Positions 1-12,300 of a stretch of DNA of 64,000 bases are shown one piece after another. This DNA comes from Latrodectus hesperus (Eukaryota; Arthropoda; Arachnida; Araneae; Theridiidae). Within the stretch, counting starts at the first letter, position 1; each line of letters starts with the position of its first letter. Both the position numbers and the translations under genes were made by a program. The DNA lies in contig CM075862.1 in assembly GCA_037975125.1 (NCBI GenBank), positions 44,019,777 to 44,083,776 on the forward strand, read 5' to 3'. Below the pieces are notes generated by a model that did no database searches, was not told the DNA's origin, and saw only the letters and a program-made list of their open reading frames with translations.

Positions 1-644
1 GGGGGCAGAAAATTGATGGCGGGTCGGGGGGTCGAAGATTACTCAACGGGTGAAAGGAGAGTACTCTAAGCCAAACGATCCGATTCCCTTTTCGTGAAAA
101 GAGTAAGAAAGGAAATTCCATCTTAAATCTACTTATTTAAGGTAGTAAACCCTGGACTCAATGGCAAAGGTCACCAATAAATTATTCTGTGAAAGTTTAG
201 TTTGGGAGTTTGTGTCGCTAAATATACTGAGGATGATAGTAGATGTCTTACAAGGATTCAGTACAGCAAACACAGTATGTACAATCATATCAGCAAAACA
301 GCAAGTAACACCAAGTATTTCTGTAATAAAACCAATTAATATCAGCATAATTTAATGTTCAATAAATTTGTAATTACGAAAAAGTTGCATTTTATCATCT
401 TACCAAACACAATGAAATAATGAAGATATAACCAAATAAATTATGGAAATGTTTAAGTGCGTTAAATGTCCATGTGTGAAAGCATATGTAACATTAATTA
501 TGCTTATGCAACTCAACTCTACAATAGTAATGTGTAGTTGAGTTATAAGTAGTGTGTGTATGTGTGTGTATATACATATATATATATATATATAGTTAAA
601 AGTATATTTTATAAAATATAATGAAAAATGTTAACGGAGAATAG
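1..644. other. Left-edge unique sequence with short TG/TA microsatellite
   Basis: The first 110 bases are GC-richer than the rest and contain no recognisable domain in any frame. The remainder is AT-rich. A short compound (TG)n/(TA)n tract lies at about 550-594. Small open frames on both strands at 130-355 are mirror images of each other, lack any known motif and are not annotated as genes. Confidence 0.6.
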
Positions 645-2563
645 TACATTGAAAATACTAAATGAAAAACAATACATTGAAAATACTAAATGGAAAACTA
701 TACATTGAAAATACTAAATGGAAAACTATACATTGAAAATACTAAATGGAAAACTGTACATTGAAAATACTAAATGGAAAACTATACATTGAAAATACTA
801 AATGGAAAACTATACATTGAAAATACTAAATGGAAAACTGTACATTGAAAATACTAAATGGAAAACTATACATTGAAAATACTAAATGGAAAACTGTACA
901 TTGAAAATACTAAATGGAAAACTATACATTGAAAATACTAAATGGAAAACTGTATATTGAAAATACTAAATGGAAAACTATACATTGAAAATACTAAATG
1001 GAAAACTATACATTGAAAATACTAAATGGAAAACTGTACATTGAAAATACTAAATGGAAAACTGTACATTGAAAATACTAAATGGAAAACTGTACATTGA
1101 AAATACTAAATGGAAAACTATACATTGAAAATACTAAATGGAAAACTGTACATTGAAAATACTAAATGGAAAACTATACATTGAAAATACTAAATGGAAA
1201 ACTGTACATTGAAAATACTAAATAGAAAACTATACATTGAAAATACTAAATGGAAAACTATACATTGAAAATACTAAATGGAAAACTATACATTGAAAAT
1301 ACTGAATGGAAAACTATACATTGAAAATACTAAATGGAAAACTATACATTGAAAATACTAAATGGAAAACTGTACATTGAAAATACTAAATGGAAAACTA
1401 TACATTGAAAATACTAAATGGAAAACTATACATTGAAAATACTAAATGGAAAACTGTACATTGAAAATACTAAATGGAAAACTATACATTGAAAATACTA
1501 AATGGAAAACTGTACATTGAAAATACTAAATGGAAAACTATACATTGAAAATACTAAATGGAAAACTATACATTGAAAATACTAAATGGAAAACTGTAGA
1601 TTGAAAATACTAAATGGAAAACTATACATTGAAAATACTAAATGGAAAACTATACATTGAAAATACTAAATGGAAAACTGTACATTGAAAATACTAAATG
1701 GAAAACTGTACATTGAAAATACTAAATGGAAAACTGTACATTGAAAATACTAAATGGAAAACTATACATTGAAAATACTAAATGGAAAACTATACATTGA
1801 AAATACTAAATGGAAAACTGTACATTGAAAATACTAAATGGAAAACTATACATTGAAAATACTAAATGGAAAACTGTACATTGAAAATACTAAATGGAAA
1901 ACTGTACATTGAAAATACTAAATGGAAAACTATACATTGAAAATACTAAATGGAAAACTATACATTGAAAATACTAAATGGAAAACTATACATTGAAAAT
2001 ACTAAATGGAAAACTGTACATTGAAAATACTAAATGGAAAACTATACATTGAAAATACTAAATGGAAAATTATACATTGAAAATGCTAAATGGAAAACTG
2101 TAGATTGAAAATACTAAATGGAAAACTATACATTGAAAATACTAAATGGAAAACTATACATTGAAAATACTAAATGGAAAACTGTACATTGAAAATACTA
2201 AATGGAAAACTGTACATTGAAAATACTAAATGGAAAACTATACATTGAAAATACTAAATGGAAAACTGTACATTGAAAATACTAAATGGAAAACTATACA
2301 TTGAAAATACTAAATGGAAAACTGTACATTGAAAATACTAAATGGAAAACTATACATTGAAAATACTAAATGGAAAACTGTACATTGAAAATACTAAATG
2401 GAAAACTATACATTGAAAATACTAAATGGAAAACTGTACATTGAAAATACTAAATGGAAAACTATACATTGAAAATACTAAATGGAAAACTATACATTGA
2501 AAATACTAAATGGAAAACTGTACAGTGAAAATACTAAATGGAAAACTATACATTGAAAATACT
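645..2563. repeat. 28-bp minisatellite, 68 units plus a partial unit
   Basis: The unit reads TACATTGAAAATACTAAATG followed by GAAAACTA, 28 bp in all. Unit starts fall at 645 + 28n up to the partial 69th unit at 2549, so the array has no net insertion or deletion. Nearly all variation is one A/G site in the unit's last base (ACTATACATT versus ACTGTACATT; about 39 A and 28 G among 67 junctions). Rare private variants occur, such as TAGATT near 1598 and 2101, TATATT near 956, and one CAGTG near 2523. The unit length is not a multiple of three and the array has stops in all frames, so it is non-coding. The array stops abruptly at ACTTGG. Confidence 0.98.
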
Positions 2564-3929
2564 TGGAAAAAATTTTTCCATGTATTTTTCCATGCGATGA
2601 CGTGAATACTAAGGTTACCAAATAGAATTTTCTGCATAATTCTTATAGGTCTCCATAGGTATGATGTAATAAAAACCAGGCTGCCAGATACACAAGAAAA
2701 TCTGCCAAAAATCGCCAATCCCAGAATTTGGCATCATAGATTATACGGCACTTGTGCTCAATGTGTAAGTGTGATAGTGCGGGAACAATTAAAACCAACT
2801 TCTGAAATACGAAAAACGTGTTGCGCAAACTTAACAAAATTTGACAAATCAGGAGTCTACAAAGTAATTTTCAATAATTTATCTTCTTATTGTTTTTTAT
2901 ATTAATTACATTGTAAAATTATCTTTTACACCTTATTGGACATTGGAACTTATTAGACATTTCAAAATTGGATATTTATATAATGAACTTCATATTTTGA
3001 ATTTAAAATCTGCTAAAATAACTAAAACAATTTCTCAAATTAAATATTTTGAAAAAAAGAAAAGAATACTATTAAAAATTTTACTAGGTTATGTGTTGCA
3101 AGGTCTATTTACACGAAACGTCATTTTGCCTTTATCTTGTTTTTTGAAATATAAAAAAATCATACATCATTTATGATAACATTGTTTGAATTATGACACT
3201 TTATGTACATATTTTTATTACTTTAATATTAATTAATTTTCGAAATTTACAAGCATAGTTTATTCAAACGGATGCTTATTAGAATTAAAGGTCTATTTAT
3301 ATTTTGTTGTAAATTACTTCTTTTTTAACAAATAATTATTTTTTAAAAGAGAAGTAGTTTACAACAAAATGATTTAATTGATTAATACAAAATAATTATT
3401 TAAGATTTGAAAATTTTATTTCATTTCAAATATATTAAACTACATTGTCTTTACCATATTATAATTACCTTATTCTGTAACTTTGTCATTTTAATACTTG
3501 TAGAACATGCTGTTAAAATAAAGGAAAAAAACATCTAATAAAAATAAATTTTGAATAAAAGAATTTAAAATCACGATTTCAAAATAAATTCAACATAGTT
3601 TTATTTTTAGCAGTTTATAAATTCGACTAATTTAGATTTCAATAAAAATCTTGTTAATAAAATGTAAGTTTCTGAATGGAACATTTTTTGACTTCGGATA
3701 TGCATTGGAAGAAATATAATTGTAGATACGTAAAATTATAAAGATCTATAATTTTGAATAAGAAATATTAAATACACAATCAATTTATATTAGTGTAAAT
3801 TTTTTTAATATATTATTACGTTTATTCATTATTATGGTAAGTTATTTTTTATAACAATATATTGTACATTATTGTAATATTATTATTAAATCTTGTGTAA
3901 GTATTTATTATTCAAACTCAATTCTCCTT
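2564..3929. other. AT-rich sequence without a gene
   Basis: Just after the minisatellite there is a near-palindrome (TTGGAAAAAATTTTTCCA at about 2563-2580). The rest is AT-rich with no credible coding frame. A foldback at 3301-3370 is listed separately. Confidence 0.6.
3301..3370. repeat. Foldback (inverted repeat, arms about 27 bp)
   Basis: The left arm starts ATTTTGTTGTAAATTACTTC and the right arm is its reverse complement ending GTTTACAACAAAAT, with about two mismatches and a spacer of about 15 bases. It could be the remnant of a small MITE or a chance AT-rich foldback. No target duplication was recognised. Confidence 0.7.
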
Positions 3930-4996
3930 ATTTTTAGAAATTAAAATAGTGGGATGCTTCTTATTTGATCGCGTAGCGATAGTTATACTAAACTAAATTG
4001 AAAATTAATGATCATTTTAATTGTTTCTTTTTACCAAAACACAATTATTCAAAAACTTTGATTATTATTATTCAATATTTTTATTTTATTGATTATTATT
4101 ATTAAATTTTTTTCTTTTGATTATTATTATTCAAAAATCTTTGGTTATTATTTTTATCTTTGACTTATGAAATTATAATATTGGAAAGCTTCTTACTTGA
4201 TTGTGTAGCGATAGAGTTACCTTTATCTAAATTGAAAATTTTCAATCATTTAAATTATTTCTTTTTACTTAAACACGGTTATTCAAAAATCTTTGATTAA
4301 TATTATTCAACTTTTTAATTTTATTGATTATTATTATTCAATTTTTGTCTTTTGATTATTATTATTATTCAAAAATCTTTGGTTATTATTTTTATCTTTC
4401 ACTTAAGAAATTAAAATATTAGGAAGCTTCTTATTTGACTGTGTAGTGATAGAGTTATCTTAAACTAAACTGGAAGTTTTCAATTATTTAAATTGTTTCT
4501 TTTTATTTAAACACTTATTTAAAAAAATTCAAAAATCTTTGATAATTATTAATTCAACTTTTTTATTTTATTGATTACTATTATTCAATTTTTTCTCTTG
4601 ATTATTATTTTCATCTTCGATTGATGAAATTAAAATATTGGGAAGCTTCTTATTTGATGGTATAGCAATAGATTTATTTAAAACTAAATTAAAAATTCAC
4701 AATCATTTAAATTTATCTTTTTTAAAATAAGCACAACTATTCGAAAATCTTTGATTATTATTATTTGACTTTTTTATTTTATTGATTATTACTATTCAGT
4801 TTTCTTTTTTCTTTTGATTATTATTATTCAAAAATTTTTGATTATTATTTTTATCTTTGATTCATGAAATTAAAATATTGGAAAGCTTTTTATTTGATTG
4901 TATAGCCATAGTATCTTAAATTAAATTCAAAATTTAAAATAATTTAATTTGTTTCTTTTTACCGAAACAAAGTTATTCAAAAATATTTGGTTATCA
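3930..4996. repeat. Degenerate tandem array, about 4.5 units of 219-240 bp
   Basis: A landmark of the form GGAAGCTTCTTATTTGAT followed by GTGTAGCGATAG recurs with its GCTTC at about 3956, 4188, 4426, 4645 and (as GCTTT) 4885, giving spacings of 232, 238, 219 and 240 bp. Between landmarks each unit repeats TTGATTATTATTATTCAA-type stretches and TTTCTTTTTACC. Units differ by many substitutions and small indels, so this is an old array. No coding frame spans it. Confidence 0.88.
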
Positions 4997-6235
4997 CTCC
5001 AATGTTGTCTGTTAAATTCAGATAACAGATGAGATTTTCCTTCTAATTGAATGAAGCAAAAATCAGACTTGCTTTGAGACAAGAACCTACGAGTTCATTT
5101 TCAGTCTATTTTTAACTGCGGCGCGCAGTACGACCGCGAGATAGTACACACGCACCGATAAAACAATCTTTGGCTCGCTAATTACCAAGGACCTAGGGCT
5201 CCCCCTTGATTAAATTTCCAGTACACACCCCTCCTTTTGGATTTTAATTTCTCCTAAGACCTTTGAAGTCGGAATTCGCTTAAAATCCTCAACCCTAATT
5301 ACCACAACCGCAATTAAACTCAGCTCCATTTTCGAGAGGGCATTGTTTCTTAGGAGAGGCAGCGAATTCTTCAGGAAATGAAAGTGAAGTGCGGAGGTGG
5401 GGGTGGCATGAATTGTTTAGCCGCGAAATCACCAAATTGATTAACAGTAATGGCTCTGTGGTCGGAAAGAACATAATGGACATCATGACTCTCTTACTTA
5501 CAACCGTCTTGGGTAAATCGGGTTCTGCTTTGTTCTGCCTTCTGGAAGAATTTCATTTCCCGTTTTTGTCCTTTCTCAAGAGCCGCCTGGAGAGAGACCC
5601 GGGGTGGGACATAATTACTTCAAAGAATTGGAGCTTAGAGACTTTTCCTACAAAGTTGACATCGAGACCTATAGGGTTTGAATAAAGGAAAGTGTTTTTC
5701 TTAAAACAATTCTACTTATGAAACTAATCAATAGATTTATTCATTTTTTTCATGTATTACACGTGAAATCCTTATTTTTTCCTGATTTTGGGAATTAAGA
5801 ATGGCAAATCATAATCCAATGAAACGGGCATGAAGAGGATTGTCTCTGGTTAATTTAAAATGCAGGCTATGTTTTATTTTAAAATTTTGTTTACAAAGTT
5901 TGTAATTATTTTAAGTCACAGTTAAAGCTAATTTGAAATCGCTAAATTTTCGTATCCCACACCATTCTAGACACCATTCTATCACTTCAAGAACAGGTGA
6001 GTGTGGTTCTTTAAAAAATTTTAAATTTATCACTTATGCGTAACGTCTGAGGTGGAAGTACAGAAAATAAATGTATTCTACAAGACCACCCATTTTTTTA
6101 AGATTCAAACATAACTGTTTTGAAAGTGATGATACTTTCCGACTTTTAAAAACTATTGTTTTTGTCCATTGCAACAAATGTATTTTCAACTTTCTTCATA
6201 TGTCTCCGATCGGAAGAGCATTAGAATGTTTTAAG
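4997..6235. other. Mixed unique sequence, GC-richer at 5100-5690
   Basis: About 5100-5690 is clearly less AT-rich than its surroundings and contains GCGGCGCGCAG. An open frame of 98 codons on the plus strand (5389-5685) has no recognisable domain and no obvious splice or promoter context. I cannot assign it. The rest to 6235 is AT-rich with nothing recognised. Confidence 0.45.
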
Positions 6236-7015
6236 TGATAGGTTCCCAAAGTGGTCCAGGTGGACCCCTAGGGGTCCTTAGGAGACCACACGGGGGTCCA
6301 CGTAGACGTGAAAAGAAAACAGGGGTTCACAAGTTGTAAGTGGGGGTCCACGAAACATTTTCTGGTTTTCATAATAAAGAATAAAAATTTTGACTTGGAT
6401 TTACCTATCAACGTTTTTAACAGTATTATTTAAAAAATTCAATGGCGTTAACTTGAAGTTACAAGGGGACAACTTTAATTTAATAAAAACAAAAGGTGTG
6501 TAATTTCGGATTTTATTGGTAAATTGAAATTAACGAAGCAAAATATTAGTCGGCGCGATTTCTCCCAGTTTCTGCACTTGTCACAGATAAAATGTCTTGA
6601 TGAGGATGTTCAGACTTATGCTCAACATTTAAATACCCCGCATGAGGACTTCAAAAATAGATTTGAAGATATTCTGACGATGGAAATACCACCATGGATC
6701 ATAACCCCATTTTATGAAACGGAAGAGGCGAATGTGGTATTACAAGAGGAGCTACTTGAGCTCAGCACCAACGAGGAACTGAAGGTGAAATTTAAAAAAG
6801 GCTATCAAACATTTTGGCTGCAGGCAGAAATCCCCGAAAAATTTCCTGGGCTGCGGGAAATTGCGAGAAAATTTTTGATAGCGTGTTTCCATCGTGATAT
6901 CGATGAAGGAAAGTCGAAGAAGTCTTAGTGTCGTTACCAACCTGTCTACAAAAAAAGGAGCAGATTGAACATCACAGAATTGAACATCACACTGATTTTA
7001 GCAGATTTATATTTG
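6236..7015 (+). mobile_element. hAT DNA transposon relic (ZBED5/SCAND3-like), internally deleted
   Basis: The left end, GTGATAGGTTCCCAAAGTGG, resembles the CAGTGGTTCCCAAAG ends of hAT elements. It is followed by a GC-rich subterminal stretch that includes the perfect palindrome GGACCCCTAGGGGTCC (6262-6277) and three more GGGGTCC-type motifs. Only about 200 bases later the C-terminal part of a hAT transposase begins, so the BED finger and most of the catalytic domain are missing. No matching right end was found; the AT-rich DNA up to 7344 may contain it in degraded form. Confidence 0.72.
6440..7010 (+). pseudogene. C-terminal fragment of a hAT transposase, frameshifted
   Basis: The main readable frame runs from about 6524 to 6928. 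It matches the family pattern around the end of the RNase-H fold: PPWIITPF, LQEELLELSTNEELK, FKKGYQTFWLQ and IPEKFPGLREIARKFLIA. An upstream piece (about 6440-6520) still reads NGVNLKLQGDN, which also fits the family. After FLIACF the frame is lost. The dimerisation-domain remnant KKRSRLNITE continues in another frame at about 6950-6990, so at least one frameshift separates them. The first codon of the open stretch is TTG and no initiator survives. In vertebrates ZBED5 and SCAND3 are domesticated relatives; this copy looks like a plain transposon fossil. Confidence 0.8.
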
Positions 7016-7344
7016 TGATCTTTTTTCCTGGTACAAAAACAGAGTTTCAACCAAATCTAAATAAATAATTAATATCCTTATCTTTAAATAATTAATAGTA
7101 AATAATTAATATCCTTATATTTGTTAAAAAATTACTATCCATATTTTTTCAAATACTATTCCCCTTTCCAATGAAAAAGCTACACAGTTTTCATTACAAG
7201 CAAAAGCCCATTAGTAAACAATAAACAATAAATTTATTGATTACCTAAAAAAATCGAGACTTAAAATAAATATTTGATTTATTTTGAAATAAAAATTTAG
7301 ATTATTTAAGAAGCATAGATAAAATGTATTAATTCTAAAAATAT
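7016..7344. other. AT-rich sequence between hAT relic and gypsy element
   Basis: No gene was seen. The four bases AAAG at 7345-7348 form the left copy of the target-site duplication of the adjacent LTR element. Confidence 0.6.
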
Positions 7345-7348
7345 AAAG

Positions 7349-7571
7349 TGTGACACTTCACTCTCTCTCTCTCTCTTCCTTTCCGAGAGCGCCCCTGGCG
7401 GGGAGAAGGAAAGACAATCAGTTAGGCTATTGTTTTCGAACTCGCAACATGTGCTTTAATCATCCTTTTCATTTTGTGTTTCTGTTTGTATTGTGTGTAA
7501 CTAAACTTTGAATGATTAAATTATTGTTACACTAAAGGCTGTTTTGATTATACCCACAACCACCGGACACA
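7349..7571 (+). repeat. 5' LTR of the gypsy element (223 bp)
   Basis: Begins TGTGACACTTCA and ends ACCGGACACA, giving the usual TG...CA boundaries. It carries (CT)8 near the left edge, then a short GC-rich stretch (GAGAGCGCCCCTGGCGGGGA). No clear TATA box or AATAAA was seen, so promoter and polyadenylation positions cannot be placed. The length is short for a gypsy LTR. It matches 13977-14199 base for base as far as I could compare. Confidence 0.95.
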
Positions 7572-7572
7572 T

Positions 7573-7583
7573 TGGCGCCCAAC
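7573..7583 (+). promoter_or_regulatory. Primer binding site of the gypsy element
   Basis: TGGCGCCCAAC begins one base after the 5' LTR. These 11 bases match the start of PBSs complementary to tRNA-Lys (CTT type), as in other retroelements. The following CGCTTTT departs from the usual 18-base match. The tRNA identity is a family-knowledge inference. Confidence 0.7.
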
Positions 7584-9370
7584 CGCTTTTCAAAATTTTA
7601 GCCTTTATTACAAACAGAGACCTATTCTAAGTTATCGAAAACAAAAGCTTCGCTCATGTTTTATTTCAGGCGAATCGAATCAAAACTACTCTGAGTATAT
7701 GATCGAATATTAAGTCCTGCATTTCCTGTGTTACTTGAACAGTATTTTCATCCTGAAAAACTGATTTCAAGGTATAGTTGGTTTTCATCCCGAAAACAAA
7801 AGTCATTAAAAGGTACTGTGATGTTCATATTTTTTCCTAAATTTGAAAGTGTTATTATAAAATAATTTAACGTGTGTGATCAATTTTAAAAGGAATCATA
7901 ACTACTATTGAAATTGCTGATCACAGTTTAATAAAAAAAAAACTAAATTTAATTGTTTAGTTTGATACTCGCTTTCTTCTCTAAAGTTAGTGATAGACAT
8001 AAGCAAAAGAAAGAGATAGCTTACTCATCGTTTTCTGAATGAACAGTGTCCTTGAAAGTAAAATATTGTTCTAAAAAGTTATTTTTCTTTCTTCATTTCG
8101 AATAGCATTTGAAATAAATCATTTTAATATTATTGTGTTGAAATTGTATTTTAGAAGCCTTTCCGGCAAACCAGAAATTGTTAATTTATGGTGTGTGTTC
8201 TAAATTAGAACAAATATTCTATTTGATATCAAACTGTATTTGCCAAATCCTTGGTAATGTTTACATTTGTGTTTTCGTTCAGTCTGAAATACATAAATAA
8301 ATTAAAATGTTGAAAATAGTATTAGCTTAAGATGTGTATTTTTTTCCTTCTTCACATGGAATTAATAATTGTTTAATTTTTTCTTTTTATTTGAAAGGAT
8401 AGATTTTTTGTCATCACGATTTGAAATATATAAATGTATATTATTTTATTTCTGAAAGAATATTAAAAAGGTTTTACGAAACACAAATATATTGTATGTG
8501 TGATTGATTGTTTTATGAAAATAACGTATTTTTCAATGTATGTGAATTTTAATTGATAAATTAAATATTGCTAGAACTTGTGAATATTGAATATATTTTA
8601 AGTGTTTTATTTAGAATGATTTCGTGTTATTGATCAAAATATAAATCTATATAGTGTTATTTTTACATGATTCATTTTAGAATAATTGAAGTTACTTTCG
8701 ATTATAGAAAACAATACTCATAGGTGTTATTTGCTGTTTGAATACTTATATAAATTGAGTTTAAATTATATTTTATTGATTGCCATATACTGTATCAGAA
8801 TAAATGATACAAGAGTTTTAAACTATGGTAAATTGTTTTGCAATTTAAAAATGAAATCGAAAGTGTTCACTAAGTTTACTGAATATACGTATATGTATAA
8901 AATTATGTTATCATAAGTAATATTTGTCATAAGTAATTATTGTTTTTTCAATAATCAAATAAGATTTTTACATTGTTATTTATTTTAGTGATTGAAATTT
9001 GATTTCTGGGTAAATTTTCATAATTGATGTGTAAGACTGTGAATTTGGTTTTCACTTATTAATTATTCTATTTACAATTGTTATCACAAAAGTTGGTTTA
9101 AGGGTGTTTTGCATTAAACATTTCTAGTGACTTTTACAATTTTAAAAATGTGTCAATGATTAATATGTTAAAATTACTTTGAACTATAGTTTTATTCTGT
9201 AGTGAAAATAAACTAAGTAAAATTATTTTAACCAATTTAAGTACAGTGAGTTTAAATTTTGCTCGGAAGTTGTAAGATATTTACAAGAACCATTATGTTT
9301 TCATTTATCCTCAAACTTTAATAGACATTTAAGACTTTCGAAATTGGAAACTTTCTACGATAGACTTAAG
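7584..9370 (+). other. Long AT-rich leader of the gypsy element
   Basis: About 1.8 kb lie between the primer binding site and the first ATG of gag-pol. The stretch is AT-rich, full of stops in all frames, with many ATG triplets upstream of the gag start. A 76-codon open frame at 8686-8916 begins with TTG, has no known domain and matches chance expectation in AT-rich DNA. Packaging or translation signals may lie here, but none can be recognised by eye. Confidence 0.7.
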
Positions 9371-12300
9371 ATGGCATATCTCGCAAAAGGTCGAAAAGAA
9401 GATTTGATATTGTTGGCTGAGGAATTGGGCTTGGATATTGGGAACAACATGAAAGTAATCCAGCTAAAGGATTTAATCGTCAAATCTGACAAGTATGATG
9501 AGGAATTAACGAAAAACTTATTATCCAGTATTATTGAAGAAAGAGTATCAAAAGAAGAGCAGGAGAGATTAGCAAGTGAACGTATAACACAAGAAAAACA
9601 AATAGAGGAAGCCAGAATAGAAAAAGAAAGAGCCCATGAACTTGAAGTTCTCAAACTACAACTTGAAGTCCAAAAGTTGTCTTCGCTATCGGCGGTATTA
9701 CCCATTCAATCAAATGATCTACCAAAACTTGAGTTAAAAAAGTTAATTCCTAACTTTAATGCAAAAGAAGACGACATCTCTTTATTTCTCAATCTTTTTG
9801 AGAGACAGTTAAAGTTTCTAAAGATTCCTGAAAATCAATGGATCGCTTACCTAGTTGGAGTTCTTCCAAGTGATGTGACAAAAATAATCGCCCGTGAGCC
9901 AGAAGAAAAAGCTGAAAATTACAAATATATAAAAGAGATCTTGCTAAAAAGATTCAAATTAAGCGCTGAACGTTTCCGTCACCTATTTGTGACACATAAA
10001 AAGAATCCGGATAGTACATGGAATGACTTTTATTTTGAAATTCAAAACTATTTTGAAAATTGGATAAAAGAAGGAAAAGTAGACACGTTTGAAAAATTGA
10101 AAGACCTTATGATAACCGATCAAATCAAGAAAAAATGCCCTCCTGAATTTAAAGAACACTTTTTGGATGAATGGGGTGACATCACTTCTCCAACTGATTT
10201 GGTAGAAAAACTCGATGCATACGACAATCTTCGTCACAAAGCTAATAAAGAAGGACCATCAGTCATTAATAAGAAACAACTCCCCCAAACCAGAGAAGAA
10301 TATCCCAGATTCAACTCTGTCCGAAAAAACGTTAAAGGCGGAAATATCGACCAGCTTAAGCAGGACAAACCTTCTCCCGTTTTTTGCTATAATTGTCGTA
10401 CGCCTGGCTATATTAAATCAAACTGTCCGAATTGTTCCAAATCTGAAAAGAATCCCGCTCGTTTTCACAGTATAAAGTTGAACAGTCTCTCAACATCCAA
10501 CCAGATGGCAATATTAAATATAAACATCAATGGAATGTGGGGTACAGCTTATGTGGACACGGCTGCAACTCATACTATAGCTGGTGAAACTCTCTACCAC
10601 CTTCTTAGAGAACAAGGAATACATTTCCAAAAATCAGTCCTCGACATAACTTTAGCAGATGGCAGCCATTCAAAAAAGGAAGTACATAAAGCCTTCGTTA
10701 AGGTCTGGATACAAAGAAGAAGATTTTCAATACCAATTTTTGCTATTCCAGACGCACAGAGAAATAATACTCTACTTGGAATTGACTTTATAGAGAAAAC
10801 AGGGATCGTTCTAAATCTTAAAGAACATTCGTGGCACTTTAGTGATAGACCGCATAAAACCTTCTCATTTGCAAAACTCGATGTTCCAGTGAATTGTGGT
10901 TCACTCCAACCAGATTCTCAAGATCATTCCTCTGAAATTGAAATAAATACTAATCCAACGAAACAGTGGGAAGATCTATCTGAAGACAATTCCTTCATAG
11001 ACTTAAATACCACTCTTCCAGAAAATTCTTTTATACTTCAAACAGAATTTGCAAAACAATGTTCTAATTTCATTGGGAGTAAGAGTGATGAAAGCTCAAT
11101 GTTCCTTCGATCAGATGAAGGGGAAAATCTCAACTCCAACCAGAGGAGACAACTTAATGCTTTGTTGAAGGAGTATGAAAATATCTTCCAACAAGGGGGA
11201 GAAGCAACAACTTATATCGAACACCGAATCGATACAGGGGATTCAGCTCCAATTGCTTCACCTCCCTATCGACTCTCTCCAGCCAGAAAAGATATCTTGA
11301 GAAAGGAAATTGAAAAGCTTCTTGCCTTAGGGATAATAGAAGAATGCGATTCAGCATATGCATCACCAGTAGTGCTCATACCTAAACCAAATGGTGAATT
11401 TAGACTTTGCATCGACTACCGTAAGCTCAATGCTGTCACCAAATCAGATCCATATCCGTTACCACGAATGGATGATCTTCTGCACAATGCTAAACAAACC
11501 TCTTTTATGACCACTATAGATTTGCGATCTGGTTATTATCAAATTAATGTACGTCCGCAGGACAAAGACAAAACTGCTTTTGTATGCCAACTTGGTGTCT
11601 TTAGGTTCAACAGAATGCCTTTCGGACTTAAAACAGCACCAGCTACATTCCAGCGTCTAATGGACATTTTTCGAAATGGACTAAAGGTTAATACGCTTGC
11701 TTACTTAGATGATATCATAGTATTGTCTCCCACTTTCGAGAGTCACATCCAAGACTTACGTTTAGTATTTGAAAGACTCAAGCTGTTTAATTTACGAGCT
11801 AATCGTGAGAAATGCAATTTTTCTTGTGCCAAAGTTAAATACCTTGGGCATTATATAACCAACTCCGGTATTGAGGTAGACCCAGCTAAAGTGGAAGCAA
11901 TTATTAGTATTCCCTCCCCAAAGAATGTAAAACAGGTGCAATCATTTTTGCAAACATGCAGCTGGTATAGACGCTACATTCCTCAATTTGCTGAGATTTC
12001 TTATCCCTTAAGCAATCTCACTAAAAAGCGAACTACTTGGATGTGGGGTGAAAAAGAGCAAAGTGCATTTGAATTTCTTAAGAAATGTTTGATTTCACCA
12101 CCAATTTTAAAACAAATGGATGAATCAAAACCTTTTGTAATAAGATCAGATGCGTCAAATTATGCTTTGGGAGCTGTCTTACTACAAGGACAAGGTCCTG
12201 AAGAGCACCCGATAGAATATGCAAGCCGTTTACTGACGTCGGCTGAACGTAACTATTCCACAACGGAAAGAGAAGCGCTTGCAGTGATCTGGGCCCTTGA

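Noticed and set aside
645..2563. CRISPR-like array
   Set aside because: The 28-bp unit is repeated head to tail with no spacers, so it is a minisatellite in a eukaryotic setting.
5389..5685. 98-codon plus-strand frame as a gene
   Set aside because: It has no known domain, an overlapping open frame on the opposite strand and no transcription or splice signals that could be judged.
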